A stretch of DNA of 64,000 bases. Origin: Paenibacillus sp. IHBB 10380 (lineage in GTDB: Bacteria; Bacillota; Bacilli; Paenibacillales; Paenibacillaceae). Each line of letters starts with the position of its first letter. The first letter of the stretch is position 1. Shown piece after piece: positions 45,506 through 54,267 of the stretch. A program made the position numbers and the translations under genes. The stretch covers positions 3,844,001 through 3,908,000 of the forward strand of contig NZ_CP010976.1 in NCBI RefSeq assembly GCF_000949425.1. Reading direction: 5' to 3'. The notes under the pieces were generated by a model, which saw only the letters and a program-made list of their open reading frames with translations, did no database searches and was not told the DNA's origin.

Positions 45506-48445
45506 TTATATTCCTTCTACTACAAAATTATTAAACCTTGTCGGAGGCGGAGTAGATATAGTTCCAACACTGCGATGTCTCAAGCCTACATTTTGAGACG
45601 ATCCAAACACTGTTATGTCTACAGGAGTGAGCTTATAAATGAGTTTTAAATCCCCGTTAAGGTATACAGATATAACATTGTCCTTAACTGCCACCCTCAT
45701 TTTGAAATAGACATCATCTACTGGAGTGAACGCTTCGGATGCAAGCTGTGCCCCTAATCCGTCCAACCTTTTAGAAATTATTAAAGCTATGTTTGTGAGT
45801 TCGACCCAAAAGTAGTTATTCGTGTCTATATATTTAATCATAATACCAGGTCTGCTATAATTCGAACCATCTGCTGATTGACCTTTCATAGTGCACCCAA
45901 CATTGTAATTCGTGGTTCCTACAGATAGGAATGCAAGTTGTGTTGATCTAGCATCAATAGGATAAGCTTCATTTGATAATGTTCCCCATTTCCCGGAAAC
46001 GGTCCATGTCCCACCAATGATACTGCCTAATGAAGTCGTGCTATCAGCTTGGTCAAATGAAGCATAAGCCAAAGCATCTAATGTTGTTGTTAAAGTACCA
46101 TCGTCAGCTACACTTAATTTGTAAGGTACTCCACTCGGTGAATACACCTTTGTTTTGATGTTCGTATTTTCAGACTGTAGAGATCCATTTGTTAGGGTTA
46201 GTTTACTTCTATTCCCGTCAACGGTGTCCGTCAATATTAATCCGCTTTTATCTCCTATTTCAAAATCTGCATTTGTATATGCATGATGAACAGGGGAATA
46301 AGTTCCTGTGTGGTCATAACTAACCATTACTCCAGCCATATAAATTGGGGTCGTCTTGTTAAAACCACCAAATTGTGCCTGTGAAAAGGTACCACTAGGT
46401 TGTTTCAGTCCTCTATTTCGTATTCTTAACCATTTGAGAGCAGGAACAGCGTAAGTTTGATCATATAACGAAGGAGCTGAAACGAACCCAAGTCTAGTTC
46501 TGATACTTGTTTGCACTTCACACAATACAAAATATTCAAAGCATATTTCTCTTCCTGTATCTGCAACGGGAGGAAAGATACCGGAAGTTAAATATAAAGA
46601 TGGATTATTTATACCATCTGGTTTTACTTTTAGTATTTTAGCGTTCTCTCCTAAATATGATTTAGCTTCACCGCTCAAGCCTATAGGAAGTTGCGATAAG
46701 TCCGTCACCATAGATAACGTAGTCCCATTATTTGTAATCCAACTTGATAATAATTCAGGATTTTTTGATAATTGTCCATGACTTATAGGGTTGTATGCTC
46801 TAGCATGTATCACGTCTTCCACTGCTTTGGGAGTTGTTAATGTCAAGGATGCCGTTTCCTTTTTCCTCCTAACCGTGATCTGACTTGGATCATTGCCAAG
46901 TCCATCCAACATGATATCATCCGTTGCTATATGATCAAAATAGGCAACCCCTATCGCTCCTGCTGAATAAGGCGATTTATAAGCACCGCCCGCATCCCAA
47001 TTATCCATGATTAGCTTGTTATTGATTTTACCAAAATGAAAGCAATATTTTTGTTTTTCTGCGGGGTTCATTAAATCATCAGGGAGGGAATACTGCCATC
47101 TGCCTGGCTCGTCTGTATAGTTAATAGGGGACCAAGTTAAACCCGATCCTGAATAGTGACCGCTTGAATCGGATTTTGGTAATAATTTAATGCATGCTTC
47201 ACCCGTCATTTCAAACCGTACTGATTCAAACGCACCGTTTAACCCGGCACAGTTAACAAGTGAGTCATAATCATCAGTATCTTTGACTTGATAAAAACAG
47301 TATGGACTAAAGCCCATATGGACTCTATTCATCCTTACCAACATTCCACCACGATGATTAGAAGTGTTGATTATGCCCAACATTATACCGCAAAATGAAC
47401 CACTTACACTCCCACCTTGAAAGAAATAGTCCCCGCTGTTTCTGCGGCAATAGACACCAATCAGGCCATTCCAACCACAATCATAGCTTGTTATATGACC
47501 TTTCATACTGTTTAATAACAGTCCAACTTTTACCGATGTAGTCGAAATATTCCGAAACATGGGGGTAGCCGACCCAGATATATCTATAGCAACAACACCC
47601 TTAGCAAACATATCGTAGGTCCCTGCTTCGAACTTACTTTTATCGACCCATCTAGATAGATACCGCGAATTATAAGCCACGACACCTGATATTCTAAAGT
47701 TCTCAAATACCGCACTTACACCTGCGTTTGAAATTCTTATACATGGGAGTAAATCGGTTGTTGTATCGATAGGGTCAAACAATATCAAAGTTCCGCTATT
47801 TCCGCTATCAATATATGTTTCTACTCCTTTTATTCCTCTAGAATTGTTTTCTATGGTGGACTTAACCTTGTACGTTTTCGCACCCAATAGCACTTTTCTC
47901 TTTTTTGCACATAGAGTCATGGCGTCATTAAATGCTTTTGCATCATCAGTAATTCCGTCACCTTTCGCTCCTGTCCATTCAGGGCATATTCCATTAACTT
48001 TGAAATCCCCACCGATAACACCACTTAGAGACATATCAAATATCCAATCATCATCACTTGCAACCCATGTACCATTAATGGTGATCGTCACTCCATTAGC
48101 AGGTTTTAATCTAGCATTACGACCAAATACTAGTTTCTTATTTGTAGGAATGGTTATATTGTGCCCAATTAGATAAACTCCTTTTGGGATAAATATTTGG
48201 TCACAAGATGCTGTTAGTGCTGATATTAATCCTCCATAGCTATCTAGTACACCTGTTGGATCAACGTTATATTTACTAATGCTTACCCCATATTTGTCTA
48301 ATTTATTTTGTTGTCTCATCTCTGATTCTTGAATTTCAATGCTAATTATTCCATTAGCGACTTCCATAGTCCTCAAATCTAAATCTTCCGAAGCTAGCAT
48401 ATCGTCTTTAATTTCATTTGAATTGACTCCTTGCTCTTCTGTCAT
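45506..48445 (-). CDS. Phage tail-spike-like pectate lyase fold protein
   Basis: 979 aa without signal peptide. N-terminal helical part, then a Pectate_lyase_3 type right-handed beta-helix with the motif GAKGDGITDDAKAFNDAM (about residue 160), and a C-terminal concanavalin/LamG-like domain (about 800-979, YASFDQADSTTSLGSIIGGTW to FNNFVVEGI). Such proteins are typical of phage tail spikes that degrade capsule, or of prophage-like appendages. Its place just beside a lasso and polysaccharide locus is curious. Shine-Dalgarno GGGGGG 6 nt upstream of the ATG at 48445. Confidence 0.8.
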   Translation of the reverse strand: MTEEQGVNSNEIKDDMLASEDLDLRTMEVANGIISIEIQESEMRQQNKLDKYGVSISKYNVDPTGVLDSYGGLISALTASCDQIFIPKGVYLIGHNITIPTNKKLVFGRNARLKPANGVTITINGTWVASDDDWIFDMSLSGVIGGDFKVNGICPEWTGAKGDGITDDAKAFNDAMTLCAKKRKVLLGAKTYKVKSTIENNSRGIKGVETYIDSGNSGTLILFDPIDTTTDLLPCIRISNAGVSAVFENFRISGVVAYNSRYLSRWVDKSKFEAGTYDMFAKGVVAIDISGSATPMFRNISTTSVKVGLLLNSMKGHITSYDCGWNGLIGVYCRRNSGDYFFQGGSVSGSFCGIMLGIINTSNHRGGMLVRMNRVHMGFSPYCFYQVKDTDDYDSLVNCAGLNGAFESVRFEMTGEACIKLLPKSDSSGHYSGSGLTWSPINYTDEPGRWQYSLPDDLMNPAEKQKYCFHFGKINNKLIMDNWDAGGAYKSPYSAGAIGVAYFDHIATDDIMLDGLGNDPSQITVRRKKETASLTLTTPKAVEDVIHARAYNPISHGQLSKNPELLSSWITNNGTTLSMVTDLSQLPIGLSGEAKSYLGENAKILKVKPDGINNPSLYLTSGIFPPVADTGREICFEYFVLCEVQTSIRTRLGFVSAPSLYDQTYAVPALKWLRIRNRGLKQPSGTFSQAQFGGFNKTTPIYMAGVMVSYDHTGTYSPVHHAYTNADFEIGDKSGLILTDTVDGNRSKLTLTNGSLQSENTNIKTKVYSPSGVPYKLSVADDGTLTTTLDALAYASFDQADSTTSLGSIIGGTWTVSGKWGTLSNEAYPIDARSTQLAFLSVGTTNYNVGCTMKGQSADGSNYSRPGIMIKYIDTNNYFWVELTNIALIISKRLDGLGAQLASEAFTPVDDVYFKMRVAVKDNVISVYLNGDLKLIYKLTPVDITVFGSSQNVGLRHRSVGTISTPPPTRFNNFVVEGI

Positions 48446-48627
48446 TGCTATCCCCCCCTGATTACGTGATCGTTATAAACTTACCGATACTAATAGCCCT
48501 TATGAACTACCCTTCATCCCTTTCCTGGCTGTCAGCGGGGTTGTTAGTAACCACTTGGAAATATCCAGAGGTGTTCCCTTTGAACGATGAAAATTGGTGG
48601 ACTCCTTCAGTAGTTCAACCTTCTGAG

Positions 48628-48765
48628 CTAAAGTAAAGGACGTATCATAGAAGCTAATCCGATATTGCCATGCCCTTTAATCCGCTTTGCTAGACCCCGT
48701 ATTTGACCAGTTAGAGAACCAGTAACTCCAGAAACGGGTGGATTATTTCGTACTTCACATTCCAT
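48628..48765 (-). CDS. Short phage-like ORF
   Basis: 45 codons from ATG 48765, MECEVRNNPPVSGVTGSLTG and onward. It lies in the same direction as the tail-spike gene, 182 nt upstream. The protein is unknown; position suggests a piece of a prophage tail module. Confidence 0.4.
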   Translation of the reverse strand: MECEVRNNPPVSGVTGSLTGQIRGLAKRIKGHGNIGLASMIRPLL

Positions 48766-48779
48766 CGAATGCAATGTTA

Positions 48780-48911
48780 TCACTCCTGACTTGTTACCGT
48801 ACCATTTATATTCAGATTGCCGTTAAATGTAACCATTAGAGCATTCTGAACAACGCCTAAAGCCGTTACATTAGGGGAACCGCTTGAGTCAATGGATACA
48901 ATCACCCACAT
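48780..48911 (-). CDS. Short phage-like ORF
   Basis: 43 codons, MWVIVSIDSSGSPNVTALGV and onward, ending GTVTSQE. Beta-rich, resembles the end of a tail-fibre or structural protein. Located immediately upstream of the preceding ORF; probably a truncated remnant. Confidence 0.4.
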   Translation of the reverse strand: MWVIVSIDSSGSPNVTALGVVQNALMVTFNGNLNINGTVTSQE

Positions 48912-49058
48912 GGATTTAATCATGAGCTAGTGATGTTGCCGACGACACTATAGATGATATTCATTCCACTGGTAGAATGATCTTCAAATATGCGGGCGCA
49001 TTGAGGCAATTGATATTAAAGCGAAGATTGAGGATGGATTGCTGCAATAGAAAAAGAT

Positions 49059-49107
49059 AGACGCGTTTCAAGGAGTTCTAAGAACCCTTGAAACGCGTCT
49101 TATATGT
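49059..49107. terminator. Terminator of the alcohol dehydrogenase gene
   Basis: 15-bp perfect stem AGACGCGTTTCAAGG / CCTTGAAACGCGTCT; minus-strand T-run follows. Confidence 0.9.
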
Positions 49108-49133
49108 TTGCTCTACCCTACCTGTAATAACTG

Positions 49134-50183
49134 TTATTCAGCTTTCACAAGAATTTTCACATGATTTTTTTCTTTCAAAAGTGCTTCAAAGCCTTCTTCA
49201 ACAACTTCATCAAGCCTAATCCGTTTCGTTACAAGTTTCTCAGCGGAGAAGTAGCCTTGAGCCATCAAACTGATAACAGCAGGAAATACGTTGCGATAAC
49301 CTATAATCCCTTTGATGGTGCGTTCCATCATAACAATGTTATTAGGTTTAATAGGCGCTTCTTTCTCAAAAATGCTGACAATCATCAATTCGCCGCCTAC
49401 TTTCGTCGAATTAAGGGCCTGTGTAAGGACAGGGGGAACACCGGTGACTTCATAAGCGACGTCTGCACCGCCGTTCGTGCGTTTGTGGATTTCTTCCACA
49501 ACATCATATTGTTTAGGATCAATTACGATTGCGCCAAGTTCAGTCGCTTTTTGCTTCCGTTCGGCGGACAACTCAACAGCATAAATCTCTGCTGCGCCGG
49601 AGGCTTTCAATGCTTCAATAACGAGCAAGCCGATTGGACCTGCACCGAATACTACAGCTTTATCGCCAACTTTAAGTTTGCTTTGACGGACGGCATGAAG
49701 TGCAACTGCGGAAGGTTCAACAAGTGCACCTTGCTCATAGGAGACGCTATCTGGAATTTTGTGGACCATATATTCTTCAGCAGCCACGTATTCAGAGAAA
49801 CCTCCTCCGCCTCCCGCAAGACCGAGGAAGCCCATTGTGGAGCAAAGGTTATAGTAACCTGTTTTACAGGCATCGCATTTACCACATGAATAGATAGGTT
49901 CTACAACGACACGATCGCCAACGTTCACTTTGGTTACACCTTCGCCAACCTCTACGACTTTCCCGGAAAATTCATGTCCCATAACGATAGGGGCCTTTTC
50001 TCCAGTGATTGGATGTGATGCACCCTCTGGAATGAAGATTGGACCTGCTGTATATTCGTGCAAGTCGCTGCCGCAAATACCGCACCACTCGACTTTGATT
50101 TTGACTTTACCTGGTAGAGCGGTTGGTTCTTCAATGTTCTCTAAACGCAAATCTTTTAGTCCATGCCATCTTAATGCTTTCAT
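49134..50183 (-). CDS. bdhA: 2,3-butanediol dehydrogenase, zinc-dependent
   Basis: Medium-chain alcohol dehydrogenase of about 350 aa (start at one of two closely spaced ATGs, 50192 or 50183). Catalytic zinc site GICGSDLHEY, GHEFSGKVVEVG; structural zinc Cys cluster CGKCDACKTGYYNLC; Rossmann motif GAGPIGL. It closely follows the BdhA sequence (LRWHGLKDLRLENIEEP at the start) and reduces acetoin/diacetyl or oxidises (R,R)-butanediol with NAD. Divergent from a LacI regulator with a palindromic operator in between. Confidence 0.92.
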   Translation of the reverse strand: MKALRWHGLKDLRLENIEEPTALPGKVKIKVEWCGICGSDLHEYTAGPIFIPEGASHPITGEKAPIVMGHEFSGKVVEVGEGVTKVNVGDRVVVEPIYSCGKCDACKTGYYNLCSTMGFLGLAGGGGGFSEYVAAEEYMVHKIPDSVSYEQGALVEPSAVALHAVRQSKLKVGDKAVVFGAGPIGLLVIEALKASGAAEIYAVELSAERKQKATELGAIVIDPKQYDVVEEIHKRTNGGADVAYEVTGVPPVLTQALNSTKVGGELMIVSIFEKEAPIKPNNIVMMERTIKGIIGYRNVFPAVISLMAQGYFSAEKLVTKRIRLDEVVEEGFEALLKEKNHVKILVKAE

Positions 50184-50255
50184 TTGTTTCATCTCCCTAG
50201 ATAAGTAGAATTACGAATAATACTCTATTAATTACGGAAATATAATGACTATTTA

Positions 50256-50267
50256 GGAAACGTTTCC
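50256..50267. promoter_or_regulatory. LacI-type operator at the butanediol dehydrogenase promoter
   Basis: Perfect palindrome GGAAACGTTTCC; probably bound by the divergent LacI protein. Confidence 0.7.
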
Positions 50268-50350
50268 ACGCACTACTATGTCACATTATCGACAAATTGT
50301 CAATGTTAATGTCGTATGAATATGACAATGTTCATATTAAAACCAGTTAT

Positions 50351-50397
50351 GGTATAATAAATATGTAGTTTATGTATACTATTGTGGAAACAATTTC
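50351..50397 (+). promoter_or_regulatory. Promoter and second operator of lacI-type gene
   Basis: TATAAT at about 50353 is a good -10. GGAAACAATTTC (50386-50397) matches the first operator except in the middle and lies just downstream, suggesting autoregulation. It also argues that translation starts after 50400. Confidence 0.6.
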
Positions 50398-50420
50398 ATA
50401 TCAGTTGGGAAGTGCTGGGA

Positions 50421-51449
50421 TTGGGAAATAATAAAGTTACGATAGAAGATGTAGCTGCCCGAGCGGGTGTTGGGATCGCTACAGTTTCTAGAGCCATTAA
50501 TAATACGGGCGGAATTAGTCCAAAGACAAAGGAAAAAGTACTGGCTGCTGTCGAGGAGCTTGGATTTATTCCAAATTCATTTGCACAAAACTTGAAGTTT
50601 CGTCAAACCAAACAAATTGCCTTGGCTGTACCTGATATTCGCAACGCTTTTATTCCGGAAATTGCCTATTCGGTCGAACAGGCGGCGAAGCATTATGGCT
50701 ATCGTGTCGTTCAGATTAATACATTAGGGAATATAAGATCGGAGTTAGAGCTGCTGCGTGATATGAAGAAGCTTCATGTGGATGGCCTAATTATTTTGCC
50801 GCTTGCTTATCCCAAAACACTCAAAGATCTCATTAATAAAGCCAGCCTTCCAATCTCCATCATCAATTACGGGAAAACATTAGATACAGATGTTAAGGCG
50901 GATATTGTAAGTCTCTCCACGCAAGAGGGCAAGCTAGTCATGGAGCACTTGATTAGCATAGGAAGAACGAGAATTGGCTATGCTGGTGCTCCAAAAGAGA
51001 TCATTGAGGAGAGATTCTTTGCCTATGAGGATGCACTAGATCAATTCGACCGATCATTAGTCTATTTCGGCGACGATTTCTCACTGCAGACGGGAGCTAA
51101 AGCAGCGGATTACTTTGTTAGTCTTACTCATATGCCCGATGCCATCTATGCAGGAAATGATATGGTCGCGATTGGGCTGCTGAATCGCTTCAAAGAATTG
51201 GACGTTCGTGTGCCAGAAGATATTGCTATCGTTGGAGTCGATAACAATTTATTATGTAAAATCACGACTCCGAAGATTAGCTCAGTCTCCATCATGGGGG
51301 CGGAAGTAGCCAAGGTGGCGACGGAGCTTCTGCTGCAGCGTATAGTTGAGCAGAAAAAAGGTCTTTATGAGAGGGTACAGTTCGAGCCAAGACTGATCGT
51401 TAGAGAATCCAGCTTAAGCCGGACTCGCACCACTCAGCAAATTGAATAG
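50421..51449 (+). CDS. LacI-family transcription regulator
   Basis: About 340 aa from the TTG/GTG near 50411-50421 (the frame is open from 50382, but that part overlaps an operator). HTH KVTIEDVAARAGVGIATVSRAINN and the sensor domain with YAGNDMVAIGLL. Likely controls bdhA and itself. Effector unknown. Confidence 0.88.
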   Translation: MGNNKVTIEDVAARAGVGIATVSRAINNTGGISPKTKEKVLAAVEELGFIPNSFAQNLKFRQTKQIALAVPDIRNAFIPEIAYSVEQAAKHYGYRVVQINTLGNIRSELELLRDMKKLHVDGLIILPLAYPKTLKDLINKASLPISIINYGKTLDTDVKADIVSLSTQEGKLVMEHLISIGRTRIGYAGAPKEIIEERFFAYEDALDQFDRSLVYFGDDFSLQTGAKAADYFVSLTHMPDAIYAGNDMVAIGLLNRFKELDVRVPEDIAIVGVDNNLLCKITTPKISSVSIMGAEVAKVATELLLQRIVEQKKGLYERVQFEPRLIVRESSLSRTRTTQQIE

Positions 51450-51533
51450 AGCAGAATAACGAATGGACTTGATGACAGTGGTGCAAGAATTCTTGCAGTT
51501 TGATGATATACGTTTATAATTAAAACAAATAAA

Positions 51534-51575
51534 GAAGCATCGCGTAAGTTTACTACTCTTACGTGATGCTTCTTC
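51534..51575 (+). terminator. Terminator after the LacI regulator
   Basis: Stem GAAGCATCGCGTAAG / CTTACGTGATGCTTC (one G-U) and T-rich tail. Confidence 0.85.
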
Positions 51576-51691
51576 ACAATGCCATGCCTCTAAATAATCA
51601 TCTTACACTGATAAACGATAATTAGCGGAGCATGATACACTGACTGTTTCAACCATTTCCCTCATTCATCATTATTTATTCTAACGAAATC

Positions 51692-52891
51692 TTATACATA
51701 CTGATCTCGACCGGAGAACATACCAAGTGCCATAACTAGGCCAGAGATAATGATTAATGTGATGATTGGAATGGTCCATATTTGGGCCATATCATACAAA
51801 TATCCAATAAATATGGGCCCTACTGCTGCAAGTAAATAACCCGTTGATTGTGCCATTCCAGATAACTCTGCAGATTGACTTGCGTTCCGAGTACGAATTC
51901 CTAAATAACTTAGAGCCAATGGGAAGTTTCCTCCCAATGCAATACCAATTAAAATTATACTTATAATCATAATAGGATATGATGCACCTAACAATAATCC
52001 TCCATAACCAACAATCGAGCACATACCTAATGTGAATGCAATCCACACCTGTGAGCGTACCCGTCCTGCGATAATAGGAATGAGGAAACTAGCCGGTAAT
52101 CCCACTAGTTGTGTAAACGAAAGCAACCAGCCTGCTGTCCCTCTACTTATTCCATAATTATGTAAGATTTCAGGTAACCAAGACATTGTTACATAAAATA
52201 GCGAAGACTGGAATCCCATGAATAAGGCTATTTTCCAGGCAAGAGGTGAACGCCAGATTCGACTAGCGCTGGTACTAACACGTTTTATTGCTTTATCCTT
52301 TCCTCGATTTAATTTGAGAAGAAAGGTCCAGACCAAGATAGCTATTACTGCCGGTATACCCCATACGATTAAGGCCCCCTGCCACCCAAGGTTCAAATCA
52401 CTTGCTAAAGGAACACTAACCCCTGATGCTAACGATGCAAACAATCCCATTGAAGTTGAATATACACTTGTCATCAGACCGAATTTATGTGGAAATTTAT
52501 CCTTAACAACGACCGGTAAAAGAACATTTCCAATAGCTATGCCCACTCCAACCAATAGAGTTCCAGAGAAAAGAAACAACGTTATTGAAATAGATCGAAT
52601 GCATATACCGATTAAAAGAACAATCAAACCTAATAGTAACGTTTTCTCATTGGTTAAACGATTGGCGATTTTGGGAACAAGGGACGACATTACGGCAAAA
52701 GATATTAAAGGAATACTCATTAATAATCCTGCACTCCAATGTGCTAGACCAACATCTTCCTGTATGATACCAACTAATGGACCTACGGATGTAATAGCTG
52801 GCCGTAAATTAAAGGCCATCAGTATAATACCCGTAATGAGTAAAACCATATATAACGATTTCTTTTTAATATTTGAATGTTGTAATTCCAT
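51692..52891 (-). CDS. MFS transporter, CynX/NimT type
   Basis: About 399 aa and 12 membrane helices from the ATG at 52891. The start LYMVLLITGIILMAFNLRPAITSVGPLVG is characteristic of CynX/YeaN-type MFS permeases. The substrate is not known. A truncated Lrp/AsnC regulator lies upstream. Confidence 0.88.
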   Translation of the reverse strand: MELQHSNIKKKSLYMVLLITGIILMAFNLRPAITSVGPLVGIIQEDVGLAHWSAGLLMSIPLISFAVMSSLVPKIANRLTNEKTLLLGLIVLLIGICIRSISITLFLFSGTLLVGVGIAIGNVLLPVVVKDKFPHKFGLMTSVYSTSMGLFASLASGVSVPLASDLNLGWQGALIVWGIPAVIAILVWTFLLKLNRGKDKAIKRVSTSASRIWRSPLAWKIALFMGFQSSLFYVTMSWLPEILHNYGISRGTAGWLLSFTQLVGLPASFLIPIIAGRVRSQVWIAFTLGMCSIVGYGGLLLGASYPIMIISIILIGIALGGNFPLALSYLGIRTRNASQSAELSGMAQSTGYLLAAVGPIFIGYLYDMAQIWTIPIITLIIISGLVMALGMFSGRDQYV

Positions 52892-52994
52892 TAAACACAA
52901 TCTCCCCTCAAATAATCCAACTTACTAAAGGATCCGTAGATACCTTCACAAGCGCATAAGAATGAATCCCAATAGAGTCTCCTCTAATGGGATT

Positions 52995-53105
52995 CTAAAT
53001 TCTCTTTGGTACGTAAAGTTGAACATGTTCCCCAATATCCTTCCAACTTATACGTGAATTCCCTTTCAATAATTCTAATATTTCTAAGTCTACTTGATCT
53101 AACAT
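52995..53105 (-). pseudogene. Truncated Lrp/AsnC-family regulator
   Basis: 36 residues: MLDQVDLEILELLKGNSRIS followed by WKDIGEHVQLYVPKRI, then a stop. This matches the first two helices of an Lrp/AsnC HTH domain and then ends; the rest of the HTH and the whole RAM domain are missing. It is upstream and co-directional with the MFS transporter that it may once have controlled. Confidence 0.65.
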
Positions 53106-53390
53106 GATGTAATTTTTTCGAAGTGAAATCAAAAGACTCTAAAGACATTCACTAGCTTATTCTGCGTTTTTCAGATGATCATTATCCTTTTTATAGTGCA
53201 CTGACCAGTGCAGAATTAGTTATAACATATAAGAACAAAGAATGAAAGTATAAGCTACCTAGAGTTTGCTAACATACGTAAATGCTTTTCCTAGTTGACT
53301 CTTTGCAGCGTTAAACGTGACCAGTTCTCATACACTGAGTGGAAATAGCTTACACTATTTATCCCATGTTATAAGGCTTTTCAGCCTATA
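53106..53390. other. Intergenic region with an imperfect palindrome
   Basis: No gene seen. Contains TGCACTGACCAGTGCA (53197-53212), palindromic except for the two central bases, and then AT-rich sequence up to the groEL-like repeat. Confidence 0.45.
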
Positions 53391-53406
53391 TTACATCATG
53401 CCGCCC
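53372..53406 (-). repeat. groEL-3'-end-like att repeat, copy 1
   Basis: TTACATCATGCCGCCC at 53391-53406. On the minus strand it reads GGC GGC ATG ATG TAA (Gly-Gly-Met-Met-stop), the typical GroEL C-terminus, followed by a hairpin AAGGC/GCCTATA. Copies at 56313 and 59326. No groEL gene adjoins. Confidence 0.65.
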
Positions 53407-53472
53407 GTGATTCTAACGCATTAACCCCTAAAGTTTAGACACAAGTTCTCTTAATCTTAGGATATCTTATTT

Positions 53473-54180
53473 TTATTTAAAATTGATTCGATTTAATATT
53501 TTTGCTTTTTGATAATGAAATATTGATTCAGATAATTCAAAGATGATTCCGTTAGTTAAGCATACCGTATTTTCGATAATCAATGCTGGATCTAGTGGAT
53601 TAACATGCAACAATCCCGCACTTTCTTCATCAATTCTTTCACAGTTAATGACTTTGTCCGCAAAACCAATACTTAATTTCAAGTCGTCTATAAGGTAATT
53701 ATAAATAGAACTCGATGCAATATCTTCATTTAAATAGGGCACAATATCTTTTTTAAAGTAACTTATTTCGATTGAAAAGGGTTCTTTATCTACAATTCGC
53801 AGCCGCTTAATATAATAAAGTTTTGCTCCTACTTCACAACGCATTTGTTCTGCTTTTACTTCATCAGCTTCTAGCACATGTAAATCTAGAATTTTCGTCT
53901 CAATTATTTTTGAATTCAAATCTTTTGTTAATCCTCTAAGACTGCCTAAATTGATATAATCTGTTACCGATTTTTCCCGTAAAAACATTCCACTTCCTTG
54001 CACCTGATAGATATATCCGCGATTGACCAACTGATTAATTGCTTTTCGAATCGTATTTCGGCTCACTTCAAATTGTTTTATCAGTTCTTCTTCAGTCGGC
54101 AACTTTTTCAATTTGTCAAATTTCCCATCCTGAATTTCCCGTTCTAAACAATCAGCTATTTCTTTATATTTTATAGCCAT
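53473..54180 (-). CDS. GntR/UTRA-family regulator
   Basis: 235 aa. N-terminal winged helix KLPTEEELIKQFEVSRNTIRKAINQLVNRGYIYQVQGSGMFL and a C-terminal UTRA effector domain. It most likely represses the neighbouring 6-phospho-beta-glucosidase gene, with the phosphorylated sugar as effector. Same strand, 88 nt after it. Confidence 0.9.
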   Translation of the reverse strand: MAIKYKEIADCLEREIQDGKFDKLKKLPTEEELIKQFEVSRNTIRKAINQLVNRGYIYQVQGSGMFLREKSVTDYINLGSLRGLTKDLNSKIIETKILDLHVLEADEVKAEQMRCEVGAKLYYIKRLRIVDKEPFSIEISYFKKDIVPYLNEDIASSSIYNYLIDDLKLSIGFADKVINCERIDEESAGLLHVNPLDPALIIENTVCLTNGIIFELSESIFHYQKAKILNRINFK

Positions 54181-54267
54181 ATAATCTCCCTATTTTCGTT
54201 CAATCATTTACTGTCTCTATTATACACACAACCTTTCAATTCATATCAAAAGGTTTTTCTGGGTTAC

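Noticed and set aside
45378..45596. 72-codon ORF after the lasso kinase gene
   Set aside because: No good ribosome binding site; overlaps the end of the tail-spike gene; carries a GTCCGCC/GGCGGAC hairpin. At most a gene fragment.
48445..48636. 63-codon plus-strand ORF upstream of the tail-spike gene
   Set aside because: No start signal and opposite to the phage-like ORFs; no recognisable features.
49161..49889. Long plus-strand ORF (242 codons) opposite bdhA
   Set aside because: Antisense to a well-conserved dehydrogenase; no ribosome binding site; composition typical of a shadow frame.
50351..50420. Start of the LacI regulator at 50382
   Set aside because: That start would lie on top of an operator and within about 30 nt of the -10 box; the HTH begins only after residue 16 of that frame.
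52218..52928. 236-codon plus-strand ORF opposite the MFS transporter
   Set aside because: Shadow frame; basic low-complexity protein without family features.
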